Shown: positions 1 through 10,412, counted from the stretch's first letter. The stretch: 30,344 nt of DNA from Branchiostoma floridae (GCF_000003815.2 NC_049979.1:32623254-32653597); one strand, 5' to 3'. A program made the numbers and translations. The notes: generated by a model not told the origin, from the letters alone.

Positions 1-381
1 TATAGAGATACAATAAGATGACATAACGGACAATATATCTATTGTCCAAAGGGCAATGAGTGTAGTAGGACTAAATTCAATACTCGAGTTTTACTGTGAT
101 AAAACAAACTCAGGCGCCTACTATAATTGTAGTATTACATTCGTAATCGAGGTAAATAAAATATACGTATCAAATGCATGGTTAAAGAAATAGTTTAATA
201 GATTAATTGTTTGACCCCCAAAGAAAGGGTTCTTTGAAACCATGCGTCTCTCTATTTAGCGAGCATAATATTTTCTCCACTAAGGAGGAGTCATCAGTCG
301 ATCTTTGCAAATCCATAATTATACTATATCAATTGTCAGTAAATAGCCTTCTAAAATATCTGAATGACTCAAAACATTTAG

Positions 382-600
382 AAAACAATCCCATTCAACA
401 AAGGAGGCTAAAGAGGCCATTGGACTTGAAACTGGACAACCCTGTCAACAGTGAAGACCACAAGCAGAGCAGGGTCAGGTTGAAATGGCCCTCAGCAGTA
501 ACTATGATACTGGAGACGTACTTCCGGACGGACACAAATCCAACCGAGAACAAGAGAGAAGAGCTTGCACGTGTCTGTAATGATGAGTTACAGAAGTCAG
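382..600 (+). CDS. HMBOX1-like: HMBOX1-like gene 1, homeodomain exon (helices 1 and 2)
   Basis: This exon encodes the first part of an HNF-class homeodomain, a DNA-binding domain of a nuclear protein. The recognisable part starts near 471 (RVRLKWPSAV) and runs through ETYFRTDTNPTENKREEL and ARVCNDELQKSG to a donor at 601 (TCAG|GTATGG, phase 1). From the first Trp to the final Gly there are 38 residues, the same spacing as remembered for vertebrate HMBOX1, with shared positions such as E.YF, KREE, A..CN and QK.G. The 5' boundary is uncertain. An acceptor ending at 381 gives a phase-1 start, matching the donor after the POU-specific exon of gene 2; an acceptor ending at 259 has a better pyrimidine tract but gives phase 2. 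The sequence between them is an open, low-identity linker. The N-terminal exons of this gene must lie left of the window. Confidence 0.8.
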
Positions 601-663
601 GTATGGTCATAAAAAAAGTTTGGTTCACTGAATTTTCTCAATTCAATAGAATGTACAGTAACC

Positions 664-1703
664 TATAACGGGGGCCGCCCTAAGATGCTACGCTTTTTTA
701 CGCGCTCGAACTCAAGGCGCTCCATCACTAGTTGTCAAAGAGTGGTCAAGTCTTGATCAATGAATATTAACACATTCATATAAAGACAATACTTGGATAA
801 GGGATGCATTCATACGGTTCATGAACCCTTCACCCTCCGCGTTACAACTGGAAAACGCTGAGGACGTTATCTTGAATAAAATTTCCGATTTTGAGCTGCG
901 TTAGACAGTGCGCTCTAACTCTTCACACTTTTGTAATTTGCTATCTTCGGAAGCTGGTGACTAATTTAAATAAACATAGATAAAAATTCTAATTCGATGA
1001 TATATTAGCCTTCTTTTCACAGTAGAATTGTGATTGTGCGTGCTTCTTGTATCCCGCGAGGAGGGCTGAATCTATCACAATCCAGGTCGTGTTTTCATGC
1101 GAAATGGGTGAAATGTACTGAATGCGGCGTCCCGACAAACAAAATCATTACAAAAAACGTCAATGCCAAAATCACAAAAAAACTCTGTGTACGTATTTGG
1201 AAACATATTCGACATTACTTTGTGAAGTTTCATTTTCATAGACGGTGCGAATCATTTGTTAGAGTAACAAATCTTTGGGGCGTTCGCTCGTCTGCCTCCT
1301 TCGGGGCCACACTCCCTGGTAAAACAACGGCGGTGATGCTTACGTTGTTTTTTCTATGTCTGGTCTTCTACTCAACAAACATTTGAAGACCAATATTTGT
1401 AGTGTTTTGAGAAGATTTATTCATATGCGTATGACATTTGTGTGGCTGTTTTGTACAGGTTGTATATTTAGAGACATGAGCCACAAATACCTAGTAACAG
1501 GTGACCACAGTGATTCGGCGTTACCAACATTATTGTGAAAAGTCTGTCTTCAAAAAAAGGAAAGTGAAGTATTTTTTAATGAAAAATTGGTTCATTTACC
1601 TTTCTTATCATCATAGTTAATGACAACAAACACGACGTACTTATGCATAATAAGATCAGAAAAAAATCAGGGCAGGACTCTTCTTAGGGCGGTCCCCGTT
1701 ATA
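664..1703. mobile_element. TIR element E, flanked by TA, non-autonomous
   Basis: The segment is bounded by 22-bp inverted repeats at 664-685 and 1682-1703 that differ at one position (core TAACGGGG[G/A]CCGCCCTAAGA). A TA dinucleotide lies at each outer edge, compatible with a Tc1/mariner-type TA target duplication, although TA could also be part of the repeat. About 1 kb of interior holds only unrecognised open frames (for example 1030-1386) and no transposase motif. It sits in the homeodomain intron of gene 1, 63 bp after the donor, and causes the in-frame stop just downstream of that exon. Confidence 0.7.
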
Positions 1704-1934
1704 TCGTATTTACGCAAAAGAAAGTGTTAGCGCAGTGGAGTGGATTGTATGGCATGGATGAAATTCCACAACAATTAGTAAAAATCTATCTTCAGGACAC
1801 ATAATCATAAACAGTTATCTTCTGCGAGGATATCAGTTGTAATATAAAATCTTCACATCATTCCAACATCATAAAGTGATTAAAATTTGTAGGGGGTCTC
1901 TTCTGTAGACGATTTCTACCCGTCTAACCACATA

Positions 1935-2602
1935 AACAACTAGAGTTCCATAAACACATACCTTCGCCAAATAAACAATGGTTATTATTAAGAAAGTCTG
2001 ACTGTTTATTTCCTTATAAATCCTTGGCATTTGATGGTCCTGTCCTATTGTAGATATTGATGGATTACAAAGTTCCTTAATTCGACATGCAAAAAATGCA
2101 TAAAGGCAAAATATGAAGTCCTATCTATGTAACGAAGGTCATATTTATTTCCTCCTTATTTATGTTAATGTGAAATTAATCTGCACGATTTATGTCTGAT
2201 AATGTTCACCTTCACTAAGCTTCATAATGCTACATGTATGGAATTCCCATTAATTACCAATCCGGAATTATAGTAAAAACTGGAAGTTCCATTGCAGTAC
2301 ATTAGAAAGCTGCTCGGGGCCATTATTGAGCTCGACCTTCATTTTCCTGACCCCTACCTACCAAACATACCCACCTACCAAATATAACAAGGATCAATCC
2401 AAGGCTTCTCGAGTTATGTTGTTTACAGACAGTCACTTACCCACTCATATGTATTATAGATTAGAGAACTCTCTGATCCAGTAAGATCTACTGTACAATA
2501 GGACAAGACATTACATTAAGGATTTATAATGTCAAAATGGGCACTCTTCAAAATTACCCTTGTTTATTTGGCAAAGATATGTGTTCGTGGAACTCTATTG
2601 TT
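1935..2602. mobile_element. TIR element C, copy 1
   Basis: Inverted repeats of about 42-46 bp bound this segment: 1935-1980 (TAGAGTTCC...CGCCAAATAAACAA) and, as reverse complement, 2561-2602 (TTGTTTATTTGGCAAAG...GGAACTCTATTG). The interior from about 2270 to 2440 matches 5480-5615 (shared GACCCCTACC, CACCTACCAAATAT and AAGGCTTCTCGAGTTATG), which shows that this is a dispersed repeat. No coding capacity was recognised. It lies in the long intron of gene 1. The superfamily is not assignable because no clear target duplication was found. Confidence 0.65.
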
Positions 2603-2900
2603 TTGATAAATTCCCGTGCACATCTTTCCTCACATCTTGCTTTGTTGGAAAAACACAACTCCTCATTCATGTATGATTGAAAAATAAACCACACACGCCT
2701 GTTTGTTTGTCTGACCTACTTTCTAACTTGCAAACAAAACAGAGGCAGATCCTCAGTCCCTGAACAGAGGTCAGTTCATAGCTTGAATATAAGATTACAC
2801 ATTCTACCCAATATATATATTATATTATATCATATCTACATTATTCTCTATAAATTTAGTAGTCATGTAATAAGACGTTAAAGAGTGGCAGATGTTTGAA

Positions 2901-2955
2901 GGGACCTCAAAAGTCCCCGTTCCAGATTGACCCAAAAAGCCGGGATTGAATAGGG
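2901..2955 (-). mobile_element. Solo end of family A TTAA element
   Basis: The sequence GGGACCTCAAAAGTCCCC...CCAAAAAGCCGGGATTGAATAGGG is the reverse complement of the family A 5' end (CCCTATTCAGACCGGGCTTTTTTGG...GGCCC). Only about 55 bp remain, flanked by TTTA in place of TTAA. It is a degraded, truncated copy. Confidence 0.65.
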
Positions 2956-2959
2956 TTTA

Positions 2960-4009
2960 CTAATATACGTTTTGATATGGAAAATAGGGATATAGTACGA
3001 TGGCATTATGCTGGGTACTATTGCACATGTGTTCTCCAACAATTGTCGCTGTACACTTGATTTTTCTTATGAGCGCTTCAGTGAACCTAAACATTTGCTA
3101 AGACTTAAATGTACGTACACTATGTAAGATTGTGTCTACAAAATTGAAAATATTCTCCAGAATAAAATTTTGACGCGAATAATTTGTACAGTTTAGGCCA
3201 CACCAATTTAAATTCTTGGTTTTCGGATTTCCCGACCCATTTTTTTCCGATTAAAAAGATAGTCCCAAGAAAAATAATATAGTTTTTTTTCTATTGCAGA
3301 CCTTTAAAAAAAACATTCCAGGGGCACATACTGCTGGTAAACCAAACAGAGCGCTTATTTGCAGTCACATGATCAGAAAAGTGGTATAAAATCAAAGGAA
3401 GAGATTCATTTGATAAATTATGCAATGAAAAGCTGAAAACTTGACTATTTACCTTTTTTTATATTATATAAGTTCACCACAGATGTTTTGCAATTTATAA
3501 TTACCATTAAAAAATAGACCCTCCTGTTTGTACTTGACTACATAGTATATAATAATGACCTTAAGTCTCTTTTTGTAGTGTATTAACAAGCTGCAATAAA
3601 TCTCGAGAGGATTTGGTTTTACAAAGACTACGATGAAACTCTCAACAGACGCCCTTGTGGGCAGTCAGACACACAAGGCAGTGATTAGCCATGTGTGGGC
3701 ATGTATCCATTAAACAAGACAGTTTTTAGACATGCTTGCATAGTAAAATATGATGTTTTAACTTCTAATCCTGAATATTGATATGCAATGCCATAGGGTT
3801 GATTCAACTTACTATGGTAGGAAAAAGCTTTTTTTTTTATTATCCGAATCATACACTGTGTAGCTTTAAAGGCAACATTTATTCATCGGTATAAAGAGTA
3901 CTCTTGGAATCAATTCACGTAAAACAGCAATAAAACCATTTTCACTACGTAAAATGTGGTTAGGTCTCTTGTCGGTAAATTAAAGAATGAGTATGTGTCC
4001 ATTAAGTTT
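2960..4009. other. Intron of gene 1, no gene recognised
   Basis: This stretch lies between the two homeodomain exons of gene 1. It is AT-rich with scattered homopolymer runs (for example 3282-3290 and 3830-3838). No open frame, RNA gene or clear inverted-repeat element was recognised. Confidence 0.6.
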
Positions 4010-4059
4010 CAAAATCTTTTATCTAGATTGTGTTCAAAATCTTTTATCTAGATTGTGTT
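4010..4059. repeat. 25-bp perfect tandem duplication
   Basis: The 25-bp unit beginning CAAAATCTTTTATCTAGATT occurs twice back to back (4010-4034 and 4035-4059) without mismatch. It lies about 215 bp upstream of the second homeodomain exon of gene 1. The perfect match suggests a recent slippage or duplication event. Confidence 0.9.
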
Positions 4060-4273
4060 CGTATCTCTCCTTCTGATGTCCGAGTTGTTTGATTGAGTAT
4101 TCACCTTTCCTTTGACCGGTGCCTGAATAAAATACCTTAAAATTGGCAGCAGGTTAGAGTTTAGACACATAACTATCATACTTATGTCTGTATTAAACAT
4201 TTTGCAAAGAATCGTAGTGAGATATACCGGCTGCAAGGTGGAAAGTAAGGCCAGATATTACATCTCTGTACAG

Positions 4274-4369
4274 GTGATGAGTTTCCTGATGGCCAGCTGA
4301 TGACTCCAGCTCACGTCCAGACATGGTTCATGGATAGGTGGCTTCAGGAAATGAGGAAGCATCAACAAA
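4274..4369 (+). CDS. HMBOX1-like: HMBOX1-like gene 1, homeodomain exon (loop and helix 3)
   Basis: An acceptor CTCTGTACAG ends at 4273, and the exon completes the phase-1 codon left open at 600 (G|GT). It reads GDEFPDGQLMTPAHVQTW, then FMDRWLQEMRKHQQ. Between the KSG of the previous exon and WF there are exactly 18 residues, as remembered for HMBOX1, so the junction restores the family spacing without a gap. VQTWF is the start of recognition helix 3, but the usual WFxNRR is WFMDRW here: the normally invariant Asn51 is Asp, and Arg53 is Trp. The basic tail is short. The donor is CAACAAA|GTTAGT at 4370, phase 1. What is inferred is reduced or altered DNA binding; the exon itself is well supported. 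Confidence 0.8.
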
Positions 4370-4538
4370 GTTAGTTCCTCTGAAATATTACATCATTTTC
4401 TCTGTTATAGCCATTTGCATTTTCATATCTAATTTATGAATACCGTCCTGATTTCTTTAGCCTTATAGAGATTGGTTATGAATTTCCATAAGATCAGCCA
4501 GTTAAATTATGATCCAATTATTTTAATATATTTTACAG

Positions 4539-4588
4539 CACTGTCGTTACAAGTTGAGGGCCAGTTGCAGACGCTTGGCAAAGACTGA
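4539..4588 (+). CDS. HMBOX1-like: Likely terminal exon of HMBOX1-like gene 1
   Basis: The acceptor is TTTTACAG ending at 4538. Joined in phase 1 from 4369 it reads TLSLQVEGQLQTLGKD and stops at TGA 4586-4588, so the protein would end about 16 residues after the homeodomain. AATAAA at 4596-4601 could serve as a poly(A) signal. There is a complication: a different frame of the same segment (HCRYKLRASCRRLAKTEKIN) is open and basic to a second donor at 4603 (AAAG|GTTAGT), so the exon could instead continue if the upstream splice or the assembly differs by one base. Human HMBOX1 has a much longer tail, so a short end would be unusual. Confidence 0.45.
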
Positions 4589-4892
4589 GAAAATTAATAA
4601 AGGTTAGTTCATTGCAGCCTTGGGGTGATTTGAGAATAATCTAAATGTTTAAAAAAAATTATTGAATACGTTTTCAGCTTTTCAAAGAGTTCTGTACTTG
4701 TGTCAAGCTGACCTTACTCGAAGACGCAACCAAACTTCCGGATCTCATCTTACCAACTTTTGTTAATATCACATTCAAACCGTCTGCTGTGTGGCCAGAA
4801 TACGGCTTCATCTTATCAAAGAAGCCTTTAAAGTGTTTATGACACCAGGATAAAACTTTTTTTTTATTATTGTCAAGGATTAAAGTATCCTT

Positions 4893-5144
4893 TAACTAGA
4901 GTTTGACAAACACATCTCTTCGCCAAATAATCATGCCTTTATTGAAGACTTAACGTTTAAGGTCTTATTCATGTATCACTAAATAGTACAAGTCTGTGAT
5001 CACAGATGACTTGGTACCATGCCTGGTCAATCAGAATTTCATGCCTTCCAGAGGTTTTGTCCCCAGTGTAACAGCGTCCAGCTCACAAGAACCTCCAGCA
5101 AAACATCTGTGTAACAGCTGTGTCTATAGATATAGGTCAAAATG

Positions 5145-5206
<62 letters not shown>

Positions 5207-5620
5207 TTTATTTCTGTTTTAACGTAAATAATTCAAATTGGCCACTAATTACAACTAAATGCATCTTTCCATGTAGATTATTATCTAAAGTACCTTTCAG
5301 CCAAAAATAATGCAAACAAGTTTGAAAGTCCTATCATGGAATTCAGTGGATTTCTGTACTTTCCTCATTAATTGTGCAAATTAGCTGTTGATTTGAATAA
5401 TTAGCATTACATTATGTAAGTCGTCACTTAGGCTATCTACCACTCAAAAATCACGACCACAGCATGTTCAGAACACAAGATGTAAAAAATTGAAGTTTTG
5501 CTGCAGTACCTGAGGAGCCGCTAGGGGGCCCGATATCATACTCGACCTTTGTTGTTCTGACCCCTACCCACCTACCAAATATTATCAGGATCCTTTTAAG
5601 GCTTCTCGAGTTATGCATTA
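4893..5620. mobile_element. TIR element C, copy 2 (right end missing)
   Basis: The left end 4893-4935 (AACTAGAGTTTGACAAACAC, then CTTCGCCAAATAATCATG) matches the left repeat of copy 1 at 1938-1985. The segment 5480-5615 matches copy 1 at about 2310-2435. No matching right inverted repeat was found, and an (AT)n tract has expanded inside the copy at 5145-5203. It is therefore a diverged, 3'-truncated copy. Confidence 0.5.
5145..5203. repeat. (AT)n microsatellite
   Basis: About 59 bp of alternating A and T with one GT interruption near 5169. It lies inside element C copy 2. Other short (AT)n runs are at 5941-5954 and 13551-13580. Confidence 0.95.
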
Positions 5621-6372
5621 CACAAACAAAGGAGGAGGGAAGGAGGAAATTTGTTTTCAACCATAAATGTCATAATCGCACATATTAATATACGTCTGGG
5701 GTCAGTTTTTACCCCATACGGTGGTTTGAGCGTTAACTGGAACATCTGAAGAAACCATAGAATGTTTGCAATGCACTCGGAATATTATTTCGGAACAAAA
5801 TTTAAAAAGAAAAGGAAATATGCTAATAATCATCTCTTTATAGGTAATACTGCCGAATACGGGTCCGAGTACAGCATGGAGAGCACTTGATCTTGAGGAC
5901 GATGAATGGGAGGATACTATTAACACTGGTTAAAGTGATTAATATATATATATATGATGATTAATTTTTAGGTTTTTGTACATAATGGTTGCGTTGATAA
6001 TCAGGTTCGCGTAACAATAAAAATAATATCCACATGTGTATTAAGAAAATATAGTCCTGTTCGTATTTGGCTGCAAGTGCAGCCTTTTATATATATTCAG
6101 ATATATTATCTGTATACAAGTTAATGTATCTATCATCTTTGCCGTTCTTATACAATTGAGTTAATGTTATCTAGGATGTTGAGCTTTTGCGATACATACA
6201 ACAGCGTATTCTGGGATAAAGTATTTTGGATTAACTGTCAGCCTACAAATCACATTTAATGAACGTAGTAAATGCCCATCGTTTTGTTTATATCTAGTTA
6301 CATATAATATAGTTTGTTTGACGATTTGAGGGTTTATATTTCTGAATGTATTGAACCTTAGAGGCGAGAAGT
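5621..6372. other. Intergenic, no gene recognised
   Basis: This stretch holds only short, unrecognised open frames on the minus strand (for example 5702-5926 and 6167-6379) with no domain pattern and no convincing splice context, plus a short AT run near 5941. Confidence 0.6.
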
Positions 6373-6435
6373 GAGTCAAAATGTGATGCTGTTATTACAT
6401 GAGCATCTTTTAATCGAATGAGTTGAAATTTGGCG
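6373..6435 (-). repeat. Left arm of a diverged inverted repeat
   Basis: The reverse complement of 6373-6435 (CGCCAAATTTCAACTCATTC...GCATCACATTTTGACTC) resembles 7970-8037 (TGCCAAATTTCAACTCATCT...GCATCACTTTTGACTC) over about 65 bp with small gaps. The two arms are about 1.5 kb apart and the full-length family A copy at 6762-7904 lies between them. They may be the ends of an older element or two inverted copies of one repeat. Confidence 0.5.
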
Positions 6436-6761
6436 AAAATGAAACATGTCCTCCGATATTGAATTTTCAATTTGTTATTCAGATCTATATGACCACACCC
6501 TTGGGAATTTTTAAGACGATCATTTTCTCCAGATTTTGCAAAATTATGAATACAGCAGATCACGGATATTGCTAATGTATTATAACAAATGTTTTAAATT
6601 TTACATGCTACTGTTCATTTTAAACTCTGGGCTGCAAGATTAAATGAGTTGTCGTTTTAGAGCTATAGCGAAAAATGTAATCTGTTGATTGAAAGTCTCT
6701 GTAGTGTCTCTTTTTCATAAATCAAAAGAAATAAAACTTGACACAGCTGTTAACTATTTAA

Positions 6762-7904
6762 CCCTATCCTGACTGCTTTTTGGGACATTTACTGGCCTTG
6801 GGGGAAGGCCCACTCGCCCCTCCCACCTTCGAAATTTCATAATGGCTTACTTTGCGATCACCAAATTTGCAGGTAGCAATGTGCTTATTCGGTTTTAAAA
6901 TGTCTAAATTTTTGATATCATTATGACGTAATATTCCGCAAGTATAAGGTCATTAATGTGCGGGGGATTTCCTAAAATAAGTAAAGAAATGACACAAAAT
7001 TTTACAAATAAATGGATAAGTCTTCTATGATTTCTGCTGCCAAAGGCTACCACAACGACGTCAGAATGTGGGCTTTTGAGGAAAGGAATGGGAAATTATA
7101 TAGATATAATATTTGACAGTTATTGGACATTTTACTTTACGTTGTCGTTGACGTAATGTGACGTGATTATGACGTCATAAATTTGATTGTATTGGACGGA
7201 CCCATGAAAAAAGGGTATTCTCAGAAACGTTTTGCTTCAAAAATGTAATTGCAAGTGCAGATAACAAAATAGTAATGTTTGTGACGACTTGTGTTTCCAA
7301 CATCAATGACGTCAAAATGACGTCATACAATGACGTCATGCACATCTAAGATACCAGTTGGGCTCACCATATTATAGCCACCACCTTGAATTTTCAAAAA
7401 TACTTTTTTAGCAACAAATAATCACAAAATACAATAGAAAGAGACTAAATGCATTCATTTAGTTTTTTTATTAAAAAATGCCTGGTATTTACAAATTTTA
7501 AGGGATAATAAGCTAGTTTTTGCTGATCTGGCCATACGGTCCGCCATCTTTGATTTTGGGCTGATGACGTCATCAAATTAACATTTTTTTGTAATTATAA
7601 TTATGAAAGACATTCTTATTAACGTAAGTTTTATTTATGTAACAAATAGCAGTAATATATCAAATAAACGCGAAAAATACATTGTTAGAACCGAATTTAA
7701 CGATTTTTCGCAAAACTGCCTGTCAACAAACGGTTGCCATGGCATCACGAAATAAGGAAAATTTGTCATACTTCTTGCAATTGTTGCCAACAATATTTTA
7801 GAAAAACTCACAAAATTTGGTGGCCATAGCATAAGCCGTTCTGGCGTTACAGGGCATCAAAAGTAGGCGCGGGCCTCAAAAGCCCCCCCCCCCCGTCTGA
7901 ATAG
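6762..7904 (+). mobile_element. Family A TTAA element, near full length
   Basis: The copy starts after TTAA (6758-6761) with CCCTATCCTGACTGCTTTTT and ends at CCCCGTCTGAATAGTG, where the right TTAA has decayed to TTAG. It holds three full CRE palindromes close together (7307-7314, 7318-7325, 7331-7338), another near 7169, one at 7564-7571, and an X-box half-conserved palindrome GTTGCCATGGCATC at 7733-7746. A run of 12 C precedes the 3' terminus. The minus-strand open frame at 7635-7832 is not kept in other copies, so I do not call it a gene. TTAA flanks and CCC termini are piggyBac-superfamily features; no transposase is present. Confidence 0.85.
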
Positions 7905-7969
7905 TGTTAGTATAATAACAGCAAAGTGATTTTTTTTAAAACTCAAGAAATGGAATGCCTTTACCTTAG

Positions 7970-8037
7970 TGCCAAATTTCAACTCATCTGATTTAAAATG
8001 AGCCTGTTATAAAACCACGTGCATCACTTTTGACTCA
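7970..8037 (+). repeat. Right arm of a diverged inverted repeat
   Basis: This is the partner of 6373-6435 in the opposite orientation; see that entry for the match. The arms flank the family A insertion but are not part of it. Confidence 0.5.
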
Positions 8038-8559
8038 TCCTGGTATATAGAACTGTAACAGTTTGAATCAGAAAAAAAACATAAAGACTTGCAAACAATA
8101 GATTGTCATACTCTTTGTAAAATGATTTATATGGAGAAAAATGAAAATAAAAGGGTTTTACAATTTTTCTTGTTTAAACCCACTACGTGTTGACTTTTTG
8201 TAAGTTATGCAACGCACTTGGTTAATTATCTTATGACGTTATTTTAGTGAAGCATTAGTTGTACCCATAAGTAATTTTCTGTAAACTCGAAGTACACCTG
8301 CCTGGGTGATTGCACTATTGCATCGCCTTAAATCATAACCAGCTTGCACAAGGTAGCAGAACACAGTGTTAGTGGGCGAACCCCGGGGTGTATGACGCGG
8401 GTACATAAAATAGTACGGATAAACTTGTTGAAGGAGAGGTAAAAAGCCTTATTTGAGGGGCAGCCAGATATCACCTGTGCTACGTGGTCACGGAAGGTGT
8501 CGACTCTGAGACTGCATGGTTTGGATTGTGAAAGTTTTCTATTTTGTGTATAAATGCGC

Positions 8560-8747
8560 NNNNNNNNNNNNNNNNNNNNNNNNNNNNNNNNNNNNNNNNN
8601 NNNNNNNNNNNNNNNNNNNNNNNNNNNNNNNNNNNNNNNNNNNNNNNNNNNNNNNNNNNNNNNNNNNNNNNNNNNNNNNNNNNNNNNNNNNNNNNNNNNN
8701 NNNNNNNNNNNNNNNNNNNNNNNNNNNNNNNNNNNNNNNNNNNNNNN
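8560..8747. other. Assembly gap (188 N)
   Basis: This is a run of N. Sequence just right of the gap is the 3' end of a family A copy and sequence just left is not family A, so the gap probably hides the rest of that repeat. The sequence left of it, 8040-8559, shows no recognisable gene. Confidence 0.99.
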
Positions 8748-8849
8748 GTAGGAAAACTCACTAAATTTGGTAGCTAGCGTAATCATTCAGGCGTTATATG
8801 GCATAAAAGTTGGCGCAGGCCTCAAAAGCCCCCCCCCCCCCGTCTGAAA
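8748..8849 (+). mobile_element. Family A element, 3' end only
   Basis: The sequence GTAGGAAAACTCACTAAATT...GTTGGCGCAGGCCTCAAAAG, then 13 C and CGTCTGAA, matches the 3' end of the other copies. The terminal TAGGG is lost (AAGACGCC instead), and the rest of the copy is hidden in the assembly gap. Confidence 0.8.
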
Positions 8850-10227
8850 GACGCCGCAGATGTGATAGTAGTCTAAATGTCGAGGCGCATGTTCGCCTTT
8901 ACATCGGCAACATAACGGCGCTGAAATTCTCTCCTTTAAATTGGCGCCTTTTTAACATAAATAAGTGAACGTTGGTAACATACTCTGTGACGTAATTAGG
9001 GTAACTATGTCGGCTGTGTTGTCTCCTGTTGTGCGTGACAATCTGTTTATGTCGCATCCAAAACACAACACATCACATCGACCTACACAAAACCGTACTT
9101 AACTGTCAAATTGACAACAAAATCCTGCACGCACTAACAGCAAAACCAGCGTCTCAAAAAAAGATAACAATTGAAAAATGTGAAAATTGTCAGAGACACC
9201 CCAAACAGTCGGTGCACAAGGTAAGCTACTGGCGTCACATCAGACATATTACGACAGCTGTTTTTGCATTAGACAACACATAAACCACCCAACTATATAT
9301 GTATATATTAAAAATTCCAGTACCTACCAACACAACATCACCAGGGACGCACGAAACAGCTCAAACAAAATATAACGCACCTGGTGCCCAACCGCACAAG
9401 TAACTTAATACAGTTACTTAACATAAAAGTAGTTAGAATCAGTCGATACTGGATATATAATATTTTAATCAAACTATTTAGAACACTATTTAGAACACGT
9501 CAGGAGTAACCTGTGATGTTTACTTAAAAACGGCAACTTAACAACACCATATCAGTATATGTATCAATATGGCAGGTATCACCGCCGATCGGCGTTGCAC
9601 ACCAGGTTTGCAGGCGCGTGGCGCGGCAGCAGCTGGTTATATTTCACCAAACGACCCGTCACTCCTAGCTTTTGCACATCTTGCACATTTTGCACACCAT
9701 AGCTGTTACCTGTATTGTTTATTTAGAACATAAGAAGTATTGTATTCTTTATTTCGTAAGATTTGTATACTTTTATTTTCAATTCAGTGATGAAAAACAG
9801 CGGACGCGTCTGATTTAAATCTTAGTATCGACTGATTAAAGTACATTTATCGTATCATCATAGGTGACTTATCTTCACAATCGTACAGTTGATTACCATA
9901 CGAAATTGTCTGCCGGATACTCCAAACAGTTGCTATACGACTGTTACTTTGGAACTGTTCCAGAGTCAAACATCTGTTAAGGAATACCACAACCGCGACA
10001 CACACCCTATCTGCTTTGGGATGAGCTGATTACCATACGCCAAGGCCGCATAACCTGCTCCGATCCACAGTATCTAGAATATATGTTGATTTTTGAGATA
10101 ATAACATCGATTCTAACAACGCTACCGCAAAAAAAGAAAGTGCATCATCGCGCAACTGAGTAGATACGACATGCCAACCCTATTGGAATATAGAGATATA
10201 GGTCCGAAAATGCAACACATTAACCGT
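8850..10227. other. Intergenic; no gene recognised
   Basis: There is no convincing gene. A 13-bp perfect inverted repeat (ATCAGTCGATACT at 9438-9450, AGTATCGACTGAT at 9824-9836) encloses about 370 bp and could mark a very old small element. Short direct repeats are also visible, such as ACTATTTAGAACAC (near 9475 and 9485) and TGATTACCATACG (near 9890 and 10027). An open frame at 9029-9283 contains a CxxC followed by a donor-like CACAAG|GTAAGC near 9222, but it matches no family I recognise. Confidence 0.5.
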
Positions 10228-10327
10228 TCTCTCTCTCTCTCTCTGTGTGTGTCTCTCTCTCTCTGTGTCTCTCTCTCACTCACTATCTCTCGCTCTCTCT
10301 ATATATGTAAATATATATCTATATCTA

Positions 10328-10407
<80 letters not shown>

Positions 10408-10412
10408 TATAT
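10228..10412. repeat. (CT)n and (AT)n compound microsatellite
   Basis: CT-rich and GT-interrupted repeats run from 10228 to 10365 and pass directly into (AT)n from 10366. Open frames here rich in Ser-Leu and Ile-Tyr are artefacts of the repeat. Confidence 0.95.

Noticed and set aside
1030-1538. Open frames inside element E (1030-1386, 1356-1538)
   Set aside because: No transposase or other domain pattern, no conserved acidic triad visible, and they overlap in different frames; likely chance.
7635-7832. Minus-strand open frame in a family A copy
   Set aside because: The equivalent segment in other copies is out of frame. The similar minus-strand frames at 11405-11596 and 22058-22249 diverge by frameshift in the middle, so there is no sign of protein-level conservation.
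9029-9283. Open frame with CENCQRHP, resembling the Cys pair of a retroviral-type integrase zinc finger
   Set aside because: The upstream His pair and the usual WPG-type context are missing, and nothing else retroelement-like surrounds it.
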